Below, piece by piece: positions 44,124 through 57,400 of a stretch of DNA of 64,000 nt (the first letter of the stretch is position 1; every line of letters begins with the position of its first letter). The notes under the pieces were generated by a model. That model worked only from the letters and a program-made list of their open reading frames with translations, did no database searches and had not been told where the DNA came from. Source of the stretch: Hydractinia symbiolongicarpus (Eukaryota; Cnidaria; Hydrozoa; Anthoathecata; Hydractiniidae); the NCBI RefSeq assembly GCF_029227915.1, contig NC_079879.1, forward strand, positions 24,676,001-24,740,000, in the 5' to 3' direction. The translations under genes and the position numbers were made by a program.

Positions 44124-47100
44124 TTACATTTCAAAACTGCTATCAATATAACCATTCTTTAAAATACCTTTCTTGTTTCCAACGTGAGACACACCACTCA
44201 GATTCACATCTCTATCAGGTATCATACCATTTTTAATGTTAAAACTGTTTTCCCTTTTTTTACTTTTAGGCTTGTTTCGTGTTATCATTTGCACGGAATC
44301 CCTGCTACTTGCATCATCAAAAGAACTCTCGTACGGAAGAATATCCGTCCCAAAACGGCCGTCATGCTGCAGTCGCCGTATTGTATTAACTGGTAAACTG
44401 ATTTGCGTTGAAAGAGGTAACAATTTTGGATCTCGTCTGGCATTACGAGTGCGGTTAACCTTTGTCCTGGATCCAATCTGTTTCGAAGAGCCACTAGAAG
44501 CTGGGGAAAACATTTGACAATCTTCTTGATCAGTAGAACGCGTGCTGCTACATAGCGAGTCAGTTCCAGTTTCGTGACTTTGATATCCGGATTCGTGCAC
44601 TATATAAACTCTACTGTCAAAATTAGTATCGGCTGCAGATACAACTTCCGCGTCTTCAGATTTGTGATTTTCTAGAGAACATAAGTTACATGGAAGTTTA
44701 TCCATGCAATTAGTCTCATTTGGTTTGGAGCACGCGAAATTAATATCTGATTGCACACTCGCCCGAGTACAATTTCCTTCCTTATCATTTCGTCCAAAAT
44801 CAGACAAATATTTTGGTACACTCATTGATGGTTTTAATTCTCCATTACCCAAACATTTTTTTGTATTTTTTACATATGGGGACTGGATGACATGGAGACG
44901 CCCCTTTTTTGGGTGTCTTATAAACGGTGGTGACACATTAGAATCGGTCTTGCAACCGTTTCTGTTATCCGCAATCCCATTGGTTCGGAATATTGGGCTT
45001 TCGAATGGCTTATTGCGAATCGGTTTAACACGAAAAGGCTTTGATACTCCATTATTTATAATATCCAACAATTGAAGATCGCCCAGTGTCTCATCGCTTA
45101 TTGATTTTCGTTTCAGGGCAAGCTCAACGTCTTCAGAATTAGTTTTATAATCATTCAAGTATGAACATTTGCGTTGAAGCTGCGTACTCCGTGGAGGCTT
45201 GATCACGTGATAATCAAGAAACTTTCTTTGAATCTGTACGCTTCCTGGATAGCCAAGAGTAGTTTGATTTCCACTACAAATAGAGTTACTATTACTTTGG
45301 GAGCGCGATAGGATCGGCCTAACATCCACTGTGGATTTCTTTTCAGGTGTATTATTACGCGACTCACACCTGCTTGTTGCAATGGTCGGCTGACTATTCG
45401 TCGTGCTATTTGTGAGTGTTGGACTTGTAATTATCAGCTGTGGAGCTTTTATACTTTTTTCATTAAACTGCGCTGGAGGTGGTATCAACTCATTGGATGA
45501 AGATAGTGGAGATGTGTTTAGAAATTCTTCTGGTGGTGGTGGTAAAGATGATGGAGACTGAACACGAAAATCATTTTGTTGGATCAGATCATTACTCTTC
45601 ATTTTCAAGTGTATTTTTTGGTTGTGTTTCACATTGTTAATGTCAAGAGGGAACAGTGCTGCAACGTTTTCATTTAAGTTATAAGGACTGTTGTGACTTG
45701 GTGTAATGACTGTGTAATACCTACACATTTCTCTCGTTAACTTGCCCCCGTTTTGTAGAGGTGCTTGCTCCATGTTTGATAATCTCTCCATTATAATGTT
45801 ATTATTATCTCCATCATACAGCTCCTCATTTTCTAGAAATTCTTGCTCATCTTCGCTTGCTAAAAAGAAGAGTACGTGAAATATAAAAACTCTCACAATA
45901 TTTTAAATCGGGTTAGTTTAGCGAAAACAGGTTAATAAAAAGTCTTTGTGGTATTTTTATTTATTCTTTCCATTTCTGGCTATCTAAAAACTATTTTTTT
46001 CTTTTCAAGGAAGCGATATATTTTTTAGCTTTTAGAATCCTTTGGCATGTTTACTTACCTTTCTGTCTCATTCTTTTCGCTTTTCTTAATCGAGCCCGTC
46101 TGCAATGATCAAGCATAAAACATAGACTCAAAACAAGTCCAAGAAATATGGCAAGTATCACAGCAAATATTAAATGCATTTTGTTCCCTAAAATATAACA
46201 ATAATAAAACAGTGCAAAGCACAACTGAAAAAAGAATATAAAAAAATTAATAACAATATATATATAATATATATAATTGCATTGTGGATTATTTAGTTAG
46301 AAGTTTTAAAACTAGGGGCAACAACATTGTAAAATTACAACATGATCTAGACCAGGTCAGGAAAAAGAATAAGTGAATATTCATAGTTTAACAAAAATGC
46401 AATACCAACAATTTTTTGCATTTTTATTGCAAGATATACAGCTTTAAAGGCTAATGCTTACTTTTGATAAACTCGCTATCCGAAAGTAAGGAATAAGCAG
46501 TCATAATCCAGAAACCGTGGGTACGTTGTGCCTCTCTCTTTGACGTCATTGTAGTATCAGCAACAGTTGGTTCTGTGATAAAGAGTTTGGTAAATGTTGA
46601 TGGATGCAAACCTCCTGTACTTTTCAACGATTGGTCAGAAGATTGTGTTGGTGTCAAACGCTCTATCAGAAACGAAGAAAAGGTGAGACATAAGTAACTT
46701 CTGTATGTAACATATGTAACCGAGGCAACCGTTACTTATGTAACATGTTACATAAGTAACGGTTGCCTCGTAAGAGCATCTACCGTGGGGCACCGCAGAA
46801 TAAATTATTAAGTAATAAATCCTTTTCCCAGTTACTCCCCCACTCCCTTCGATTTATTCACTACACTTGAGTAACAAGGCTCCTAAAATACAAAATGGTT
46901 ATCATTTTGTACGTTGAAACTAGGATAGACAGAAAGTTCTAGGTTAAAATAATTAACGAAATTAAAGAAATATTTACGTGTTCTTTCACTTTCTGGTTTG
47001 GTTGGCGTCTTTTTCGCTGGCAATTCTAATAAAGAAATAAAATCTCTGTACCTATACAAAGTTAAACGAAATTCTTAAATAAAAAAATTAAAAGTTATTT

Positions 47101-50100
47101 TCTAACTTTTAGCATACCGTTTGTTGTTGAGAGAACATATATTTTCTTGTAAAAACAACAGAATGATATCATTTTAACCCAATTTCGCGACAGATGCTTT
47201 CTGTGGTTAAGTAACCGACATATGTAACAGCAAAAACTCAGTTAAAAAACGTATTCTCACAATTATATGGTAAATAGATGAAGAAAGGAGGCTGATGACA
47301 TCATAAAATACTCTTTCTACTTTCTCTGATAAAAAAGTTTTATTAGGTGTGTGTCTATAAGAGTGTCACCTAAAATGATTGTGGCAAGGAAACCGGAAGG
47401 TCTTTGAGGGCCGTGCTAGAAAGTATCGATCGGTTAACATTTCCATATTTGTGGTTCCTGCACTTTTCGAATGGATAAAAAAGTAAAATAATATTAATGT
47501 TAATAATAATAAATAATTACCACACGAGTATTGGACATCGAAAGCAAGATATTCGTCTTCTTCACATTGTTCGGTGAAATCGTACGTTGATACTGAAATA
47601 GTACATTGTCTACCTTGCTCACAATTGTTCTGTAATTTACTCGTGATGTCCTTCGAACAAAACAATGGTTGATTTTGATTACAAATCTCTAAATCGGGAT
47701 CTAAACGTCCCGAAGTAGCCGCGTGAATGTTTATGACACGATCTGTTGGACAATTCAAGCGAACTTTTGTGCCTTCGCAACTGGTCACATTGAATTTTTT
47801 CAACTGCCCTGATAAATCTATAAGTGTAATAAAAAGCTGTAAAAAAATTACCAGTGAGTGGATTGCTTTAAAAGATATTCACTAGTTTTTGTTGTCTGAA
47901 ACTGTTAAAACACGAGAGAAATGTCGCGAGGCCAAGAAAAGGGCGATTTTTTGGATTAATCACCAAAAGTCCACAGTCTTGAATATTTGACGAGAATAAT
48001 TCTCGCACGAGAGAACCAGAACCAAGAGATGCCTTGAAAAAGCTTCACAACTTATTTTCTGGACCTTAAGTCCTGGAATTAACCTGTAATTAAAAAAACT
48101 CTCTCTATATAAGATATACTTTTACTGAAATTTGTGCATTCTGACATTGGCGATAAGTAATTACCTTGCAGCTTAAAATTGCTAAACGTAAGATTAATAT
48201 GGTTTCTCCTGGCACCTAATTTAAATGATAATACACGAGTGTAAGTTTTGCAAATACTTGATACGCAAATATGCAACTAGATGTAAATTCCAAGACACAT
48301 TAAAAATTGAAAACTTTTTCCAATATCAAAAGCGTTCAAAAAAAAATCTTCTCCGGTTTATTATTATTTTTTCTTTTCTTCTTTTTTAAAATACTTTATT
48401 TCGTCTATTTTCTTTTACCATTTGAAGACAATGTTAAAATTTTAAAGTTAATTACACTATTGTATTCCCTCTAAAAGCCACCTTATACCCAATTCTTTTT
48501 ACCTTACTATTCATGTGAAAGCCTAGGGACTCTGGAGACGAGGTAGTTTTTATAAATTAAACAGCAATAAATAAGCGCATGAATGAATACGAATGAAATC
48601 TATTTCATTTCATATTAACTTTTTTATAGTTGTGAAAATCGTTTCAAACATGTAACAACTGTGATAACAAAATAAGTGAGAAAATAACATGATAATTTAT
48701 GTAAAATACATGTGTGAATAGATTTTAAGCTTATCACATACAGCTATTGGTAAAAAACTTTGATTTATTTAATCGACCAATAAGTCAAATATGTGAAAAT
48801 AAAGAGATATTAATTCTCCATCGATTGTAGCTCACAGATCTGTAGGAATAAAAATAAAAACACTTCAACAGTTTAAGGCTGTAATGTCGATGCCTTTTTT
48901 TTTCTACGCGATCTTTATGGGGTCGCGCTAGAAGTCGACTGAGTTAATAGGCAAAAAATACACGCAGGTATCCATGGTCGTGCCTGGGGACCAGAAAATG
49001 TTTTCAATATGGACTATTCAGATCTCCTTGAAACAAAGATGTTTTTACTCAAAATGTTTATTGCTAGTTATGGTAATGAAAGAAAATACGTAATTTTTGT
49101 TGCTACTGGCCTGATCCTATTTTGCTTTCGGATTAATAAACTTTTTGGAATCGCACAATTAAAGGTGGCATTAATCCACAGGCACAAATTTAAAGAAAGA
49201 TGCTCATCCTGGTAAAGGAAGAAACTTTCTATCTTAACTACATAAGAGCAATCAGGAGATATAAATATTTCTGGGGTTTTTCAAATCTTATTCTTTAATG
49301 TTACTTATTACTGTCGCAAAAGCTGATTTAGCGCACCTTTTAAATAAACGCCTGATAGCTGTACCAACGTTAAGAGTTTAAAAGATTTGATGCATTATTT
49401 GGGAAAAAAATTTACGTAGTTACCAAAATTACAACGTATATTTTTAGAACTACGGTTTTTGATAGCCCCGCGATTTCTAACGGTTGGATGTATTAAAGCA
49501 AAAGCTCAGAAGTATTTTTTTATTATTTATAACTAATTTAATTCTGCTTGGAAGCAATGATTTTTTTTTAAATATCAATCCAGCTCGCTCTATAAATCCC
49601 AATACAAACGATTTATCTGGTTCGAGTTCAAATGTAGTAAAATATGACGAATCCTAATAAAATCCCTAAACCCGTGGATAAATCCACGAGTTCGTCTGTT
49701 CTTTATTTACCGCTACTTGCAGTACCAATTTGCGCAGAGATAGACCTATAGGGTTTTTTATTAAAGAGACTGTCGGTGGCCCATGAATAAATCCACGTGC
49801 TCGCCCGTCTTTTATATACCACAGTTTGCGTGTCTTGATACTGAGGTTACCATTCTGCGCATATACAGACAGATAACGCGGTTATTTTTAAAAAGAAGAT
49901 TAAATCTAACCTGTCGGATCCTTTTGACATCTCCCATAGCACTGCACAGTTGTTCCATCCGAAAGAATAAATGTTTGAAAAACAACACGATTGATATTAG
50001 AAACTAAAAAAAAAGTGGAAGTGATTAATAAAAAGGAGCACAGTTAATATGCGCAAGTACAACTGCTAACATATTTTTACCAAACAAGGATACTGATTCT

Positions 50101-50211
50101 TTTTATTTTTGGTGTAAACATTTGGAATGATTATAACTTACCCATAGTCACTTCTGTCACGAATAGAAACCAAATAAAACAGCCAATCATTCTGTCCATT
50201 TTAACTGTCAT
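44124..50211 (-). CDS. Single-pass receptor: SUEL/rhamnose-binding lectin domain, long tail with two PPxxF motifs
   Basis: Seven exons join in phase (858 codons with stop): 50142-50211, 49911-50003, 47521-47817, 46978-47025, 46462-46662, 46059-46187, 44124-45859. Exon 1 encodes a signal peptide (core MIGCFIWFLFVTEVTM). Exon 3 is a SUEL (Gal_Lectin) domain, residues ~55-153: NVTSCEGTKVRLNCPTDRVI, GRLDPDLEIC, CTISVSTYDF and EYLAFDVQYSC. Exons 4-5 form a Thr/Ser-rich stalk. Exon 6 is the membrane helix (HLIFAVILAIFLGLVLSLCF) followed by a basic RRARLRKAKRMRQK stop-transfer. Exon 7 is a 578-residue disordered cytoplasmic tail with LPPPPEEF (45522-45539) and PPPAQF (45465 on). It probably binds carbohydrate outside the cell and scaffold proteins inside. 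It is not EVA1C or latrophilin by architecture; I do not recognise a named orthologue. Confidence 0.82.
46721..46770. repeat. Perfect 50 bp palindrome in a receptor intron
   Basis: The 25-base half starting cgaggcaaccgttacttatg is followed directly, with no spacer, by its exact reverse complement. Related taagtaac and tatgtaac motifs lie on either side (46690-46720) and at 47212-47227. It sits in the intron between exons 5 and 4 of the SUEL-lectin gene. Confidence 0.9.
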
Positions 50212-51680
50212 AGTATACTCTGCATTGTCCTGCTGGTTTCTTTCTTTATTAATAATTTTAATTTCACCCAACTAAAATTAACATATAAACAAAAATGTAT
50301 ACTAATGAACAGTGGAAACAAAAGTTTCATCTAATTCTTGAAACAGCAGCTATACTTTAGACTAACAATCACAAATTAATAAACGAAATAAAAACGTGCT
50401 CTGACGCCAATTACTACATATACTAGTCCGTTGGTTCGTGAAAAATGCATGTCCTACATATTCCGGTCGTCAAATTAGCACCTTTTGTACATATCCCTGA
50501 AATCGCTTTTTCGTGCATCCTTAGCGCGAAGTAGCGATGAATAGGACAAAATGATAAATACACGCTTTTATTTTTATAAGAATACCAGGCAAGGATTATA
50601 GGTCTATTGTTTAGAACGATGAAGAAATAAGATTAAATAACTTACCTGGTTAGAATTTGGTTTTTTTTATAAAAAAACGTGTATTTTGACAAGCGGAAAG
50701 CAAGATCAAGGTTGGTATGGAGAGGTGATCTTAATAGCTCACACAAAACGTCACTTTGCTGCGTACCATTTATCACTCACCCGTATATAAAACGATTATC
50801 GGACTCATAAAAGACTTTTTCATAAAAGACCTGATCACAACTGATGTCCTCGCCTTCATGGACACATTGCAGAAAATGCAGCCATAAAAATAAATAAATA
50901 AAAAATTTGAAATAACGCAGAAAATAATGTAATGATAAGTATTAAAGCTCGGCATTATATACCTGTTGTATGCTCAATATGAATCATTCAGAGTCCATCA
51001 ATTCTCCAATTTTCTTCCAATAGATACAGCTACACAAAGTAGCATTTGAAATATTTTTATAATAGCTGTATTATAATTGGCTACGATCTCAAAAGTCATT
51101 AAAGCGAATTTAAAATTGTCATCGCAAATCTTGTATATTGTGATTTGTTTATGATGTTTTGCAAAAGAAAAAAAGAATAATAGCAAGCGTACGTATATCG
51201 TTAAAATTGTTTATTTCAATGTTGTACCAACAAATTAGATTTTAATTATCGTGAGATAGATAATTAGATGAGATGAAAACTTCTTTCAAAAGCTTACCTT
51301 TTGCCAAACAAATATTTTCTCATATTTTTTCTGCTTAATAATTTACGTGCTTATAGAAATTAAAGATACAGAATTTCTAATTGTTTCTCAAAGCGATCAA
51401 CGACATTCTGTGATTTATACCACTGTGAAACGGAGTTCCACGCGCATAACTAAAAGTCCCATGTGACACCTTGGAAAAAGAAAGATATAGTATGCTTGTA
51501 CGGAAGATATAGTATGCTTGTACGGAACTCAACTTCGCTATGCCATGAGCGAAGTTTCTACACGATGATAAAGGAAATAGCGAAATTGCTACTTATCAAA
51601 AGCCGAAATAACAACGTCGCTTAGAACATCTTTATAATAAACTCAGTTCGATTTTATCTTACCATGCTCACCCAACCTTC
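50212..51680. other. Upstream region of the SUEL-lectin receptor
   Basis: It holds the promoter and 5' UTR of the minus-strand receptor. No TATA box or further upstream exon is identified. A 24-base tandem duplication (agatatagtatgcttgtacg) is present at 51482-51529. No gene is supported. Confidence 0.4.
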
Positions 51681-52260
51681 ACCCTATTGGTGCTGGGGTG
51701 TGGGGGAGGGGGGGGTGTGGGAGCTGAATCAGCCCCCCCCCCTCCTAAACTTTTTTTAATAACTTTACATGTGTTTATAGTTACACCTTCAAATTTTATG
51801 AGTTTTCGTAACTTTTATTTAGCTTTATTTTCCCAAAAAAAATTTTTAGGAATTATGCCGAAGTGTTGCCATGACACTTATTTTATGTTGAGTAAAATTG
51901 TTTAAAAAAATTTTTTACTAAAAAATTTGTTTTACATGTTTTTGAAAACTTTATGTCAATTCTTAGTTAAATTATTTTGCGTTTCTATTATTATTGTTAC
52001 TAAATTCATCGCAATTATACAACAATTAACAAAATTCAAAGTTAGAGCTTTTTTTCTCTATGTCACCGAATTTGATGACGTCATCATTGAAAATGCTGAC
52101 TTCATCACTTTTTTTTCATCAAAATGTTTATTAATACCTGGACAACACTTGTGGTAAGTTTCAGGTCCAACGGACAACAATTTTAGAAATTACACAGGGG
52201 GGAGGGGTCGAATTAGCCCCCCCCCCGGCATTGAGGAGCCCCTAAAAGGCCCAGCAGGAA
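51681..52260. repeat. Repeat bounded by G-run/C-run hairpins
   Basis: ggggggg...gaatcagccccccccc at about 51700-51750 is echoed by gggggaggggtcgaattagc with a following C run at 52196-52225. Each can fold into a G/C hairpin in otherwise AT-rich DNA. The pair may be two copies or the two ends of one repeat. Confidence 0.4.
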
Positions 52261-52689
52261 TAGGGTTAAACGACAACGACTAAATTTTTTGATTGAATTT
52301 TTATCAGCGAGTCGGAGTTATTAAGGGGACGTTTTCACATGATTTAAAGCAAGACCCCAATTTTAGAAGAGAATGAGTCTTATAGAGACCAAAGGCTATT
52401 GTCAAAACCTGTCTGTCAACAAATTACTGAGTTATAACGTTGAGAAAAAAGTTAACGACCACAAAATCCTGCATTTCAAACGACTGAGATTGCGAGAGAA
52501 CCCCCGCCCCCGACAAATGCAAGATAGAATTTCTTATATCAATAATATATTGCACATATATAACCAATGAGCTTAGCCTAAATTAGCTCAGGAGCACTAT
52601 CAACTTTGAAACACTGGCTATTGTATCACCATCGAATGCTTTTATAATTTGGTCTCTTTTATCAATGTGTCTCGTGTTTCTGACTTAAC

Positions 52690-53020
52690 ATTCTAAGAAG
52701 GAAGAGGTAAATTGGCAAGGGCAAGGATGGTAGAGTTCGCTTAACTTGGATGGTCGCGGAAATATCAATGGAAAACTTATTGTTTTTTTCGACAGACTAT
52801 TCGTCTAAAATAAATGTAATCAAAAATATTTTTCACCTTTAGAAAATTTTGTCATTTTTTGTTCATTTTCGAAATTTCATTTTTATAATTGTTTAATCAA
52901 TTTTTATGGCATACGGTAAAAAGAAAGACTTAAAATTTCTCTAGTATTCTGTAGTATTATTAAGTATTATAATATACAATTCTTCAGACAAAATGTTCGT
53001 CGATAATAAAATTATTCGTC
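52690..53020. repeat. Dispersed repeat, copy A (also at 62650-62720)
   Basis: gttcgcttaacttggatggt and cgcgga here correspond to gttcgctttactgggatggt and tgcggga near 62686-62709. The following sequence has a recurring attcgtc/aaaattt texture also seen at 58480-58690. An old, unclassified repeat. Confidence 0.4.
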
Positions 53021-53031
53021 AGTCACCTTTA

Positions 53032-53494
53032 GGCGAGTTTCCACTCAAACGAATGTGATCGAATCGATCGATTGAGTTTTTATTAAAATTGGTTTCCATT
53101 TAAATTCAACTATGCCTCGAGTAATGGCATTCAAATTTATTTTGAAACAATAATACAAATTTGATATGAAATAATGGTATTGAGCATGTTCATAAAATAT
53201 CATGACATATAAATACGATAAAAAAAATATTTTCAAATATTATTTTTAAATTTCTTAGTATGAGACTGTCTTTTAAAACTTCTCGAGGAAGTGTCCAAAA
53301 CAATGAAATCCGCGAACTTCTACAAATTCTATCCCAAATTCCTTAATATTCATCTGCGAATAATCAATTATCGATGCATTTTCATCTTTTAATTGTTGCT
53401 CTTGTTAAATAGTGTGTTTCTGTTGCTGGATCAAGTATGTAATTAAATTTGCGTTTGTTTAAACTGTTTTTACTCGTTTGAGTGGAAACCTCCC
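53032..53494. mobile_element. 463 bp PIF/Harbinger-like MITE with TTA duplication
   Basis: The terminal repeats ggcgagtttccactcaaacg and cgtttgagtggaaacctccc are reverse complements with one or two mismatches. TTA flanks both ends (53029-53031 and 53495-53497). A GG-start TIR with TTA/TAA duplication is characteristic of PIF/Harbinger. There is no transposase, so it is a MITE. Confidence 0.65.
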
Positions 53495-54434
53495 TTACAT
53501 TTTGTCAGTTTTGTTTGACATAAGTTATTTGCGGTCCATAAATGTATTTCGTTTTATATTTCCTTTAAGCAACGTCGCAGAGACATCGTACCAACGATCG
53601 GTCAATGCGCCGTCAATTCAACGTCAGAATGGAAAACGTCGTGCAGACACCAGACTTAACGACGTTGTGTGCCTGTTGGGTTATTTAGTGTCAGAATCTC
53701 AGAGATAAAGAAGTATCATTGAAAAATGTTTCTTTCTCATCCAAACAAACAGGTGAAATTTATACAGCCGTAGTAGTGTGACTTTCCCAGTGTATCGATT
53801 TAGCCATCTCAAATTATATACAGTTGGTTAAAGTCATGTGATTAATGTTTTATAGGAAACAGAGGATTGAACCGAAAGAGCAGAATCTTGAAAGAATGTC
53901 TTTAAAACTACTAGTGTTCTTCTATTACCGAGCTAGCTAGCATGTCAATCAACTTAGTTTTTTATAACCTTGTGGAGGAACTTTACCACAAGTAGTAGGC
54001 TGAAATTAGCCAAAGACTAGAAAAAACAACTTTTTATGTACATTTGAAAAACAGATAATTTTTCAACCGTCGCCAATATCTTTTTTAAACAAGTATGCGT
54101 ATAATTGCTTAAAAATATTAAAAAATAACAGAAATACGTTAAACAAGTGAGAGATAATTATACAGAAAATATTTCCTTGCGTATGAAAAATATAAGAAGA
54201 TTTTTAGCACCAAAAAATTAACTTATTTCTTTTTCTGATAGCATTAAAATAACCTTTGTAAAAAGACCAAAATTGGAAAAATATTATTTTTTAAATTGCC
54301 ACTAAAAATCATAGTATTCAAAGATTTTAGCTTTTCTTAAAATATAATTTTTTTTTAATATAATATACTTAAACATTAAAAAATTGTTCGTTCCAGCAGA
54401 CAATTCTTTTTCTTCTTCGTCACTACCGAATAAA
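53495..54434. other. Non-coding spacer
   Basis: AT-rich sequence downstream of the chitin-binding protein gene. No gene or repeat is recognised; a small plus ORF at 53478-53708 overlaps the MITE end and is not called. Confidence 0.35.
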
Positions 54435-57400
54435 TCAAGGAACCTAAAAAATAAAAAACGAAATAAAATGTTGCATTAACAATCCGTAATAACAATTAAC
54501 CAGGTTTGTATGGCCCGGATCCCGAATTGCAGATAATCACAAAATAAACAGAATGTATTATCCAATATTATAAATGTCTGTTTTTATGTTTGAACAGCCC
54601 GATATTTCAATGCATGTGTTTGTCCAAATCTTCAAAAATTATTTAACTTTATTCCGATTTTTCCCAGGTCACTATGAATGCAAAAGGTAATATCATAAAA
54701 AAAACAAAAACAACAACAACAAAATAGGCTTTACCGATTGATTGCAGTCTGTTCTCTGTATTTGGTATTTGTGAACACAAACTCCATATTGAGGTTCGAA
54801 GTACAAATTGCCTGGGCAATCGAGCACGTATGGTTGTGGATGACCAGGAACACAGTAGTAAAATTTGCGACAGTTGTTTGAGATAGCATGAAGTACACCA
54901 ATTTTTGCTCGACATGATACTTCATCAATGTTACCTACAGATAAATGTATATTTTTAAAATACTATTTTTGGAATACATCGATTGAACTTAATGCATTGT
55001 TTTGTACCAAAGGTATGATGAAAATGGCGGGAAATCTTATTGTTGTTCAGAAAGAAAATTTTAAAACTTTAAATTTTTTTTACGTCAATAAGGATATATT
55101 AAGGGGTGAAATCAACCTCCTCCTCAGTGCATAAGATAAATCTGAGGGCAAAAGAATCAACAGACCCTGGGGGCAAGGTTGGGAAATAAGTGAAGACCAT
55201 TTTAGTCACATAAAATCAAGTGTTTAAATTTTACATCAAGCTAGCTACCTCGTGGAGGGGTCGGTGAACTAGTCGTCGTAGTCGTTGTTGTTGTCGTGGT
55301 CGTTGCCGTCGTTGTTGTTTGTGCGGCACATGTTGTGTTTAGAAAACACGACATGCCGTTACATTCATTGCATTCTCCACTGCATGTAAATGATTGACCC
55401 ACACATTGCCCCAGACCATTACATTTGTCCAGTCTAGTGCATTTGTTGCCATCGTTACACATTTTACTTTTAGAACTTGGAGTCCACTGAGTCTGTGAAG
55501 CAAGTGGTATGCATGTCTAAAGAACATTTGATTGGATTTGCTTTTAAAAAAAGTCAATATACATTGGGAAGATATGTCTATAAATATGATATTTATGCCA
55601 TGTTTATATGTAATACGAAAGATACCTGGATTAGAAAGGAGAATTGTTTCCGAGAAAAATAAAAGATAAAATAAAGAATTACCAAGCATTCGTTTTCGCT
55701 AATGGCTCCACCTCGGTAGCATACGCCATTTATGAGACACCTATGTTTATTAACACATTTTCCCGCTGATGGGGTATAACATTCATGACACACACATTGC
55801 GAAGAATTACTACTTGAACATTCAGTCACACATGGGCGTTCGTCTGCGTCACATTGAACTAAAATAGAAAAATTAGCAAATTTATAAATAGCTTAGCTGG
55901 AAATAATAAATAAATAACAATTACGTGTGGAAATAAATGACAATAACTTACTAATATTACATGTCACTCCAGCGTATCCTGTTCCAGTACAATCGCAAAC
56001 TTCAGGAGCAATGCAGCGACCGCGAATGCATTTATTGGTGGCGCATGTGGCTGAAAGACGTAACAGATAATAAAGAAATTCGCACTTGCATCTTAAAAAA
56101 ATTTTCTCCTAATTTTAATTCTTCTTCTCATACAGTTGATATAAAAACAAGAACGGATATTATTTAAAGTAAATGTAAAGGTTGGTAAAAATTCGATTGA
56201 CAGACCATATTTTGTCAAATTTATGACCTAACTTACGTTGGCAACTATCTCCAACTTGATGATATCCATCGCAGCAACTTGTCACATTGATTGGGACTTG
56301 ATTTGTTATTTTCAACGTGCGAGTCACGACAACAGGCCTAAACGTTAAAATTTGCAAAAACAATGTATTAAAATTTTACAACTGGTCATGTTAACCAATT
56401 TTATAAATATAGAGTGACCGCTCGTAAGGTTCATCTGAATAAAGTAAAGCCTAAATCAAAATGAGATATAGCCGTCACTATTTTTACAAAAATATGAATT
56501 GGTTATCCAGGAAATAGGAACGTCAGGAGTCAGAAAATTCTCCATCAGTGTTTTAAGTATTATTTTATACTTTCTCACAACGCACTGTTTTAATAAAATT
56601 CTTACCATTTATTTTGACAGGTACCGTCAGTCGAACATGACTGTGCTCCGTTGCAGCAAAAGACGATGCGTCTAAACTCCGTCGCAGTGATCGCTTTATA
56701 CGTGACAACGTCTCTCGTTGAAGCTTTTGTACACACGTTTGAACTATAAAATAAAGTCTGATGTTCTGAAATTAAGAAATAAATATACATTTAAAGAGAC
56801 GATAAGATCTCTTATGGCGGTCCATTTTCCTTTCGACGAAGGTTAGATGAATCTTTTTTTATTTCAACAACCAATTCTTTTTTTAATGTTTCTTTTTTTA
56901 CTTTGTATTTTTTTGATAAATGTTGTAGTTACATTATCAACTTTGGAAAATATAGAAATGGAAATAAATAAACAAACAAACAAACAAACACAAATACGCG
57001 ATAAGAAATTTTTTTTTGATATTATTTTAATTGCCAACATAATTTTTATTACAGATTTTCAAGATACTGCATTATTTTACTGGCAGCTACGTTATTGCAT
57101 AGATCTAGATTGTTTCTAGGCAACAAGCGAGAAGAGTTTATTTATAAATATAGTTATTACATAAGCGGGCAGCTAGTCTTTCATACGTTTTTTCTAGCAT
57201 GTATACAAGGAAGTGAAACTGACTGAATGTCACGCATTAAAACACGAACTTAAACATTCCAATTCTTCAATAAATTCTGTTTCAAAATTCTGCTTTCCCC
57301 TTATAACTTTATTTTAAAATACACATTGATGAGGCTAAAAAAACCCAAAAACCAAGTATTGTTTTCTCAAGAAGACAATGGAAGTTTCTTTAAAGAAACA

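Noticed and set aside
44124-50211. Latrophilin or EVA1C orthologue for the SUEL receptor
   Set aside because: No GAIN/7TM region, only one lectin domain, and the tail is far longer than in EVA1C.
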